Assembly (NCBI GenBank): GCA_030695285.1
Contig: JAUYTF010000347.1
Location: 1-12,300 of the forward strand
DNA: 12,300 bases
Direction: 5' to 3'
From: Eubacteriales bacterium
Lineage (GTDB): Bacteria > Bacillota > Clostridia > Christensenellales > CAG-138
Each line of letters opens with the position of its first letter. Within the stretch, counting starts at the first letter, position 1. The position numbers and the translations under genes are program-made. Under the pieces are notes generated by a model, which saw only the letters and a list, made by a program, of their open reading frames with translations, made no database searches and was not told where the DNA came from. Below are positions 6,596 to 12,300 of the stretch, in pieces.

Positions 6596-7273
6596 TCACT
6601 TCTGTTCGAATTTATACCCGACGCCCCAGACGGTGCGAAGTTCCCACTCGTGATTGTCGCCAAGCTTTTCGCGTATGCGCTTGACATGCACGTCTACCGT
6701 GCGCGAATCGCCAAAAAAGTCAAAGCCCCAAACCTGCTCTAACAGCTGTTCTCTCGTGAACACCTTGCCGGTGTGGCTTGCAAGAAAGTAGAGCAGCTCG
6801 ATCTCTTTGGGCGGCATTTCCAGCTGGCGACCGTCCAGTGTGACAGCGTAGTTTTCCAGAGAAACGGTCAGCCCCGGCAGCGAGATTGTTCGCGTAGGTT
6901 CCGTCGGCGTGCTGCGGCGTAAAACCGCCTTGATGCGCGCGATGAGCTCCTTTGCATCGAACGGTTTGCTGATATAGTCGTCCGCGCCGAGTTCCAGACC
7001 CTGCACGCGGTCTCCCGTGTCTCCCTTTGCGGTGAGCATGATGACCGGCGTCTCGCTCTCCATGCGAATGTCATGGAGCACCGCCCAGCCGTCGCGCCCG
7101 GGCAGCATGATATCCAGCACGACGAGCGACGGTTTTGTTTCGCGAAACGCCGCCAGTGCGGATGTTCCGTCCGCGCAGGTGTATACCTGAAAGCCCGCTT
7201 TTTTGAGATATAGTTCGATGATGGCGAGAATGTTTCTGTCGTCATCAATGACCAGAATGGTATTGTTTTCCAT
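6596..7273 (-). CDS. OmpR/PhoB-family response regulator
   Basis: This 225-residue DNA-binding regulator is the probable partner of the downstream kinase. The receiver domain (about 4-118) has acidic residues at 10-12, phospho-acceptor Asp54 in VVLDIMLPG, Thr81 in IMLTAKG and Lys103 in ISKPFD. The winged-helix effector domain (about 130-223) includes KEIELLYFL, the REQLLEQVWG segment, RTVDVHVKRIREKLG and the final GVGYKF. ATG 7273 is chosen because a complete Shine-Dalgarno stands before it; an upstream in-frame start at 7372 would add 33 residues lying over the promoter and does not fit the family. It is first in the regulator-kinase-htrA operon. Confidence 0.95.
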   Translation of the reverse strand: MENNTILVIDDDRNILAIIELYLKKAGFQVYTCADGTSALAAFRETKPSLVVLDIMLPGRDGWAVLHDIRMESETPVIMLTAKGDTGDRVQGLELGADDYISKPFDAKELIARIKAVLRRSTPTEPTRTISLPGLTVSLENYAVTLDGRQLEMPPKEIELLYFLASHTGKVFTREQLLEQVWGFDFFGDSRTVDVHVKRIREKLGDNHEWELRTVWGVGYKFEQK

Positions 7274-7275
7274 CC

Positions 7276-7285
7276 GATCACCTCC
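7276..7285 (-). promoter_or_regulatory. Full-length Shine-Dalgarno of the response regulator
   Basis: GGAGGTGATC on the minus strand is a 10-base perfect complement to the usual bacterial 16S rRNA 3' end, placed just before ATG 7273. It rules out the longer in-frame start and predicts strong initiation for the first gene of the operon. Confidence 0.9.
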
Positions 7286-7339
7286 GTATTTGATAGGAAA
7301 ATTCTGTGTTCTTATATTCCGTATCTCACATTTGGGTAA

Positions 7340-7368
7340 AGTATAACAGAGATTGTTACGTTTGTCCA
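7340..7368 (-). promoter_or_regulatory. Promoter of the regulator-kinase-htrA operon
   Basis: The minus strand reads TGGACA (7368-7363), 17 bp, then TATACT (7345-7340), with TG one base before the -10 (extended -10). Start of transcription is expected near 7333, giving a leader of about 60 nt. No clear paired direct repeats for a PhoB-like regulator were seen over it. Confidence 0.85.
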
Positions 7369-7390
7369 ACACGGCTGCAAATTGTCACAT

Positions 7391-7423
7391 AAACGCCGCA
7401 AGCGGCTGAAGTTAGCGGCGTTT
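7391..7423 (-). terminator. Hairpin after mutS2
   Basis: AAACGCCGC at 7391-7399 is a perfect 9-bp inverted match to GCGGCGTTT at 7415-7423, with a 15-nt loop. It lies about 40 bp beyond the mutS2 stop and upstream of the next promoter. The minus-strand stem ends in TTT but no longer T-run follows, so it may be a modest terminator. Confidence 0.6.
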
Positions 7424-7464
7424 GTATATATGTTTGCCGTGTATGTCCCCCATTTCGCCCCGAT

Positions 7465-9819
7465 TTACGACTTGAGCGTGACCACCGTAACCCCCGCGTC
7501 GCCTTCGCCATATTGGCCGATGCGATAGGTCTTCACTCGCGGATGATTCTTGAGATATTGCTGCACGCCGCTTCTAAGTGCGCCCGTGCCTTTGCCGTGC
7601 ACGGCGTAGAACTCATGCACGCCGGTGATGAGCGCGTTGTCGATGAAGCGATCCAGCTCCATGCAGGCGTCGTCCACCATGCTGCCGCGCAGGTCGATCG
7701 AGAGCGCACTGCCGCGATCCTGCGCGATCGAAACCTTGGCGGTCGTCTGCAGCGGTTTTTTCTTCTGCTCCACGGGGCGAATGTCGTTTAGCGGAATGCT
7801 CAGCTTCATGATGCCCGCCTGCACAAGTACCTCGCCCTTGGCGTCCGCGGCCTTGAGCACGGTCGCCTCCTGCCCTAGGGTGATGAGTTTCACGCGCTCG
7901 CCGGGGTGCACGCTCGCGGGCGCATCGCCCGCAGTGTCGCGCTGCACCGCCTGCTCATAGAGCCGTTCTTCCGTTTTGCGCATGGCATCCCGGGACGTCT
8001 GTACCGCGCGCTCAAGCTGCTTGTGGTCGATATTCTCGATGGCGCGCAACTGCGCGATGAGCTTCTCCATATCCTGCCGCGTTTCTTGCACCATCCTGCG
8101 CGCATCCTCGCGTGCTTTCTGGCGCAGCAGGGTCTTTTCGTCCTCGAGCTTCTTTTTCTCTTTCTCCAGCTCGGCTTTGATCTTCTCGGTCTCGATGCGG
8201 GTTTTGTAGATCGTCTCTTTGTCGTTCTCGGCGGTTCTTCTGGCCTGCTCCGCTTCGGAGAGAACGGTTTCAAACGCAACGTCCTTCTTTTGCAGGAAGT
8301 CCTGTGCGCGATCGATCACTGCGTCGCTCAAACCCAGCCTGCGGGAGATCTCAAACGCGTTGCTCTTGCCGGGGATGCCGATAAAGAGCCGGTAGGTCGG
8401 GCAGAGCCGGTCTACGTCAAACTCCATCGATGCGTTCTGCATGCCCGCGTGCATCAGCGCAAACGCCTTAATCTCGCTGTAGTGCGTGGTGGCGACGGTC
8501 AGCGTGCTGCGCTCATAGAGGCTTTCTAGAATCGCTTGTGCCAGCGCCGCGCCCTCAACGGGATCCGTGCCCGCGCCCAGCTCATCCAGCAGCACGAGCG
8601 AGCGGCTGTCCGCCTCTGAAAGAATGCGTACGGTGTTGGTCATGTGCGAAGAGAACGTGGAGAGCGACTGCTCGATGGACTGCTCATCGCCGATATCCGC
8701 AAACACGTGGTCAAACGTAGAAAGCTCCGTCCCTTCATCAGCGGGGATGAACATGCCGCTCATCGCCATCAGCGTAAAGAGGCCGACGGTTTTGAGCGTG
8801 ACTGTCTTGCCGCCCGTGTTAGGGCCGGTGATGATCAGCGTGCGGAAGGTTTCGCCCAGCCAGATATCGACGGGCACCACGCGGTCTTTGGCGATCAGCG
8901 GATGCCGCCCGCGCACGATGCGCACGCAGCCGGCGTTGTTGAGTCTCGGGCGCACGGCGCGTTGATCCCGCGCCATGATTGCGCGGGCAAAGATGACATC
9001 CAGCGCACCCATGACGTTGCAGCTTGTGTAGATCTCGTCCGCAAACGGCGCAACCATCGCGGTGAGCCCCGAGAGAATCCGCTCGATCTCGTTTTTTTCT
9101 TCGACGAGCAGGCGCTTGTTTTCGTTGCCGAGCTCCACCACCGCGGAAGGCTCGATGAACAGCGTCACGCCGCTGCTGCTCTGGTCGTGTACGAGTCCCG
9201 GCACCTGAGCGCGGCACTCGGCTTTGACGGGCAGCACATAGCGCCCGTTTCGGATGGTGATGACTGTCTCCTGCAGGTATTTCTGCGTAGTCTGGCTCTT
9301 TAGCATGCCATTGAGCTTTTCGCGCACCCGCTCGCCGACGATCTTGATCTGCCTGCGGATGCGATACAGCTCCGGCGACGCATTGTCCGAAATCTCGTCC
9401 TCGCCGAGGATGCAGCGCGCGATCTCCTCCTCTACCGACCGATGCGAAGACAGTCTGTTTGCGAGATTGCAAAGTAGGCTGTTGTCTTCGCCCGTCTGCA
9501 GCACTTCTTTTGCCTCGCGGGAAGCGCGCATCGCCTGCGCGATGGCAAGCAGCTCTCGCGTGCTTAAAAACAGCGACGCGTGCATTCTGCCGACCAGCTC
9601 GCGCACATCGGGAAACCCGGAAACAGGTGTTCTTCCCGTTCGGGTGTAGATGCGCTCGGCTTCCCAGGTTTGCTCCTGCAGGGTCTCCGCCTCATTTAGG
9701 GCGGTGACCGGACGCAGCTTTTCTGCGAACTCCTGACCGACTTCGCTTGACAAGTGCTGCTTTAAGATAGAAAGAATTTTATCGTATTCCAGTGTGATAA
9801 ACGTTTTTTCCAGTATCAT
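7465..9819 (-). CDS. mutS2: MutS2 family ATPase/endonuclease with Smr domain
   Basis: The 784-residue protein has the full MutS2 plan and lacks the mismatch-reading N-terminal domain of MutS1. The clamp/lever core occupies about 1-310. The ABC ATPase follows, with Walker A GPNTGGKT at 332-339 and Walker B LVLLDELGAG around Asp412-Glu413. A charged coiled coil spans about 515-620 and a KOW-like beta segment about 635-690. The Smr nuclease domain runs from about 705 to the end, with IDLRG at 708-712 and HGKGTG at 741-746. MutS2 has been linked to suppression of recombination and, in Bacillus, to rescue of collided ribosomes. The ATG at 9819 is preceded by a G-rich site only 4 nt away, a rather close Shine-Dalgarno; the N-terminus fits the family. 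It is transcribed alone by position, between two hairpins. Confidence 0.96.
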   Translation of the reverse strand: MILEKTFITLEYDKILSILKQHLSSEVGQEFAEKLRPVTALNEAETLQEQTWEAERIYTRTGRTPVSGFPDVRELVGRMHASLFLSTRELLAIAQAMRASREAKEVLQTGEDNSLLCNLANRLSSHRSVEEEIARCILGEDEISDNASPELYRIRRQIKIVGERVREKLNGMLKSQTTQKYLQETVITIRNGRYVLPVKAECRAQVPGLVHDQSSSGVTLFIEPSAVVELGNENKRLLVEEKNEIERILSGLTAMVAPFADEIYTSCNVMGALDVIFARAIMARDQRAVRPRLNNAGCVRIVRGRHPLIAKDRVVPVDIWLGETFRTLIITGPNTGGKTVTLKTVGLFTLMAMSGMFIPADEGTELSTFDHVFADIGDEQSIEQSLSTFSSHMTNTVRILSEADSRSLVLLDELGAGTDPVEGAALAQAILESLYERSTLTVATTHYSEIKAFALMHAGMQNASMEFDVDRLCPTYRLFIGIPGKSNAFEISRRLGLSDAVIDRAQDFLQKKDVAFETVLSEAEQARRTAENDKETIYKTRIETEKIKAELEKEKKKLEDEKTLLRQKAREDARRMVQETRQDMEKLIAQLRAIENIDHKQLERAVQTSRDAMRKTEERLYEQAVQRDTAGDAPASVHPGERVKLITLGQEATVLKAADAKGEVLVQAGIMKLSIPLNDIRPVEQKKKPLQTTAKVSIAQDRGSALSIDLRGSMVDDACMELDRFIDNALITGVHEFYAVHGKGTGALRSGVQQYLKNHPRVKTYRIGQYGEGDAGVTVVTLKS

Positions 9820-9858
9820 ATTTCCCCCGATACATGTCGTACATGCATTTCAAATAGT

Positions 9859-9864
9859 ATTATA
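9859..9864 (-). promoter_or_regulatory. Probable -10 element of mutS2
   Basis: A perfect TATAAT on the minus strand lies about 40 bp upstream of the mutS2 start. The hexamer 17 bp further up matches the -35 consensus poorly, so the promoter is weak or needs other contacts. The start of transcription is expected near 9852. Confidence 0.55.
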
Positions 9865-9933
9865 AATCGTTATCCCAAAAAGAGAAACATAATTCGTTTT
9901 GAGCAGTATATCTTGGCCCCAAACAGAAGAAAA

Positions 9934-9960
9934 GCCCCGTCTCGATCATCGTGACGGGGC
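9934..9960 (-). terminator. Intrinsic terminator of the aminotransferase gene
   Basis: Arms GCCCCGTC and GACGGGGC (8 bp, perfect) enclose an 11-nt loop that can add three more pairs after one mismatch. On the minus strand TTTTCTTCTGTTT follows directly. It lies about 15 bp after the aminotransferase stop codon. Confidence 0.9.
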
Positions 9961-9975
9961 AAACATACGCTCTAT

Positions 9976-11154
9976 TCAGCGAATCTCTTTGAGATATGCG
10001 CCGACGCGCCGCATCGCTTCTTCGATGTGTTCCATCGAAGTGGCATAGCAGCAGCGAATATGCCCCTCACCCGCCGCGCCAAACGCGCTGCCGGGAACGG
10101 TAACCACTTTTTTGCTGGCGAGAAGCCCGTCGCAGAACTGCTCGCTCGTAAGCCCAGTCGAGCGAATCGACGGGAAGACATAGAATGCACCCTCCGGCTC
10201 GTTGCAGTCTAGCCCATAGGAGTTAAACGCGTCGATGATAAAACGGCGACGCGACTCATACTCATTGATCATATAGCGCGTGTCCGCAAAATCGTCCGCA
10301 AAGCCCTGCTCCAGCGCAGCGATTCCCGCCCACTGCGCAGGCGTCGGCGCGCAGAGCATCATGAGCTGATGCACCTTGCGCATGGCTGCGATGAGCTCGG
10401 CGGGGCCTGCCGCATAGCCAAGCCGCCAGCCTGTCATGGAAAACGCCTTACTAAAGCCGTTGAGCACGATGGTGCGCTCCAGCATGCCGGGAAGCGCCGC
10501 AAAAGAAACGTGCTGCTTGCCGTTGAACGTCAGCTCCGCGTAGATATCGTCTATGATCACGAGGATATCCGTGCCGCGCACGAGGTCTGCAATCGCTTCC
10601 AGATCGCTCCGTTCCATGATCGCGCCCGTCGGATTGGTCGGGAACGCGATGAGGACCGCTTTCGTCTTAGGCGTAATGGCGGCTTTGACCGCGTCCGCTT
10701 TAAGGCGGAACTTATCCTCGTGCTTCGTCACGACCGCAACCGCTTTGCCGCCCGCGAGTTCGATCGACGGCGCATAGGAGACATAGCACGGCTCGTGATA
10801 GATCACCTCGTCGCCGGGGTTGATGATTGAGCGCATGGCAAGATCGATCGCCTGGCTTGCGCCAACGGTGATGAGCACGTTCTCGATGGATTCGTAGCCG
10901 GAGATACTGTACTTTTCCGAAAGGAAGCGCAGAATGAGTTCGCGCAGGTGCGGGTCTCCCGAGTTGGACGAATACGGCACGCGCTCGGTCTTGAGGCGCT
11001 CGGCCACATATTTGCGGATACGGTCAGGCGTCGGAAAATCCGGCTCACCAACGCCGAGGCTGATGTGCGAATCATCCAACAGATCGAAATATTTACGAAT
11101 GCCCGAAGGCGGAATGCGGCGCACGCAGTTCGAAATCAAACCCTGATAATCCAT
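9976..11154 (-). CDS. Class I/II PLP-dependent aminotransferase
   Basis: The 392-residue fold-type I transaminase moves an amino group between an amino acid and a 2-oxo acid in the cytoplasm. The N-terminal GVGEPDFPTPD is at 34-44. The segment AFPTNPTG at 170-177 carries Asn174, IDDIY at 201-205 carries the pyridine-contacting Asp202 and Tyr205, NGFSKAFSMTGWRLG at 232-246 has the PLP-binding Lys236 and Arg244, and Arg367 in GHIRCCYA is the substrate-carboxylate Arg. It resembles the aspartate/aromatic/PatA-like subgroup; substrate cannot be stated. ATG 11154 is preceded by AGGGTG at 4 nt. It has its own strong promoter and terminator, so it is probably monocistronic. Its neighbours recG and mutS2 do not hint at a pathway. 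Confidence 0.93.
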   Translation of the reverse strand: MDYQGLISNCVRRIPPSGIRKYFDLLDDSHISLGVGEPDFPTPDRIRKYVAERLKTERVPYSSNSGDPHLRELILRFLSEKYSISGYESIENVLITVGASQAIDLAMRSIINPGDEVIYHEPCYVSYAPSIELAGGKAVAVVTKHEDKFRLKADAVKAAITPKTKAVLIAFPTNPTGAIMERSDLEAIADLVRGTDILVIIDDIYAELTFNGKQHVSFAALPGMLERTIVLNGFSKAFSMTGWRLGYAAGPAELIAAMRKVHQLMMLCAPTPAQWAGIAALEQGFADDFADTRYMINEYESRRRFIIDAFNSYGLDCNEPEGAFYVFPSIRSTGLTSEQFCDGLLASKKVVTVPGSAFGAAGEGHIRCCYATSMEHIEEAMRRVGAYLKEIR

Positions 11155-11183
11155 AATTCACCCTGTTTCGCGAGAATAGTCCT

Positions 11184-11212
11184 ACTATAACATGAACGCA
11201 TTTTGCCGTCAA
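11184..11212 (-). promoter_or_regulatory. Promoter of the aminotransferase gene
   Basis: The minus strand reads TTGACG (11212-11207), 17 bp, then TATAGT (11189-11184), with TG one base upstream of the -10. Transcription should start near 11177, leaving a short leader of about 23 nt with no room for a riboswitch. Confidence 0.88.
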
Positions 11213-11298
11213 ACAGATTTGAGATGCAAAAACGATTCTGGCTGGAGTAAAATCAAATCTTTGCCGATCGCTTTTCCAGCAAGTTTTGTGCGGATTTT

Positions 11299-12300
11299 TT
11301 AGTTCATCGCAATATCGCCGAGCATGCTGCCGTAGCGTTCGCTTGCGATCTCGATCAGTCGCGCGCTCTCTTCCCCGCCCTGCTGCAAAATCTCCTTAGC
11401 GGCTCTGGCCGCTTCCTCCAAGAGCTTTACGTTCATTGCGCCCGCAAGCAGTCCCGCGCCGTCCTCCCCGTGCTGTCGGGTGCCGATAAAATCCCCCGGC
11501 CCGCGCAGCAACAGGTCCTTCTGCGCAATCTCAAAGCCGTCGCTCGTCTGCGTCATGGTCAGCATGCGCTCGTTCTCCTGCTGGCTCTCCACGCCGTAGA
11601 GCAGGAAGCAATACGCCTGCTTCGGGCTTCTGCCGACTCTGCCGCGCAGCTGATGCAGCTGGGAGAGCCCGAACCGCTCTGCCCCCTCGATCGCCATGAT
11701 GCAGGCGTTGGGTACGTGTACGCCGACCTCGATGACCGTCGTGGTCACGAGCACATCGATCTCTCCCGCGCGAAACGCGTGCATCGTGTGTTCCTTCTCC
11801 GCTTCCTTCATCTGTCCGTGGAGCTTGCCGATTCTGGTCTCTGACAGCTTCTTTTTCAGCTCCGCAAAGAGCGCATCCACGCTGGGGCACTCGATGGTGT
11901 CGCTCTCTTCGATCGCGGGGCATACGACATAGCTCTGCACGCCCTCTTTCGCCTGAGAAGCGATATAAGCGTACATATCCTCGCGCTTGCTTGCGCGAAT
12001 CACGCTGGTCTTGACAGGCTTTCTTCCCGGCGGCAGTTCATCGATCACCGAGATGTCGAGGTCTCCGTAGAGAATCAGCGCGAGCGTGCGCGGAATCGGC
12101 GTTGCGCTCATGACAAGCATGTCCGGACGCGCGCCTTTTTCTAGCATCGCCGCGCGCTGACGCACGCCGAAACGATGTTGCTCATCCGTCACGATGCACC
12201 CAAGGTCGCAAAAGCGGACATCGTCCGAGAGCAGCGCGTGGGTGCCAATCACGAACAGCGCGCTGCCGTCCGCGATTTTTTTGAGCGCGATGCCGCGCTC
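11299..12300 (-). CDS. recG: ATP-dependent DNA helicase RecG, C-terminal half (5' end outside window)
   Basis: RecG is a monomeric superfamily 2 helicase that remodels stalled replication forks and branched DNA. The window holds 333 codons, about the last half of a protein usually near 680 residues; the wedge domain and Walker A lie off the right edge. Visible motifs in order, numbered within the fragment: IGTHAL (18-23), the DEAD-like box DEQHRFG (38-44), SATPIPRT (65-72), LHGQM, TTTVIEVGVHVPNA, and QLRGRVGRSPKQAYCFLL (motif VI). The RecG-specific SDGFEIAQKDLLLRGPGDFIGTRQ segment follows motif VI. The reading frame is open to the last base, and the natural stop is TAA at 11299-11301. An apparent internal start near 12252 is simply within the gene. 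Confidence 0.96.
   Translation of the reverse strand, partial: ERGIALKKIADGSALFVIGTHALLSDDVRFCDLGCIVTDEQHRFGVRQRAAMLEKGARPDMLVMSATPIPRTLALILYGDLDISVIDELPPGRKPVKTSVIRASKREDMYAYIASQAKEGVQSYVVCPAIEESDTIECPSVDALFAELKKKLSETRIGKLHGQMKEAEKEHTMHAFRAGEIDVLVTTTVIEVGVHVPNACIMAIEGAERFGLSQLHQLRGRVGRSPKQAYCFLLYGVESQQENERMLTMTQTSDGFEIAQKDLLLRGPGDFIGTRQHGEDGAGLLAGAMNVKLLEEAARAAKEILQQGGEESARLIEIASERYGSMLGDIAMN

Noticed and set aside
6596..7372. Longer start for the response regulator at 7372
   Set aside because: The 33 extra residues would lie across the promoter and leader and lack family similarity, while ATG 7273 has a 10-base Shine-Dalgarno match.
7906..9303. Plus-strand open frames of 207 and 219 codons opposite mutS2
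   Set aside because: They are shadows of the mutS2 coding frame, with no start signals or motifs.
11241..11280. Possible recG terminator: GCTGGA and TCCAGC, 6 bp, 28-nt loop
   Set aside because: The stem is short, the loop long and the T-run is about 10 nt away. It is too weak to call; readthrough from recG towards the aminotransferase promoter is possible.

Overview
The window looks like a chromosomal housekeeping segment from a moderately high-GC member of the Bacillota, most likely class Clostridia. The evidence is a set of gene types typical of that group (a Rho with a large N-terminal insertion, DivIC-like divisome protein, MutS2 with Smr domain, OmpR-type regulator plus kinase plus membrane-tethered HtrA), strong Shine-Dalgarno sites and TTGACA/TATAAT-type promoters. 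A finer placement is not possible by eye. No mobile element, CRISPR array, rRNA or tRNA was seen.

Layout: rho (minus strand, 3' end cut by the left edge) is divergent from a two-gene plus-strand unit, a divIC/ftsB-like gene and a Ppx/GppA phosphatase gene, which overlap by ATGA. The 460-bp divergent region holds a near-consensus rho promoter, an apparently leaderless promoter for the divIC-like gene and several inverted repeats. The plus-strand unit converges on a three-gene minus-strand operon: OmpR-family response regulator, sensor histidine kinase and membrane-anchored HtrA protease. It has its own extended -10 promoter, a near-perfect Shine-Dalgarno and a hairpin at its 3' end. Further right, all on the minus strand, lie mutS2, a class I/II PLP aminotransferase gene, and recG, which enters from the right edge and is seen only as its C-terminal half. 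mutS2 and the aminotransferase gene each have their own promoter and a hairpin terminator.

Functionally the genes cover transcription termination (Rho), septum formation (DivIC-like), polyphosphate or (p)ppGpp-related phosphate chemistry (Ppx/GppA), envelope stress sensing with proteolysis (RR-HK-HtrA), ribosome or DNA quality control (MutS2), amino-acid metabolism (aminotransferase) and replication-fork repair (RecG). I see no evidence for a wholly new multi-gene system. The most notable point is a Gln/Gly/Tyr-rich, prion-like insertion of about 100 residues in Rho. Secondary points are the leaderless divIC-like transcript and the self-contained sensor-regulator-protease operon.
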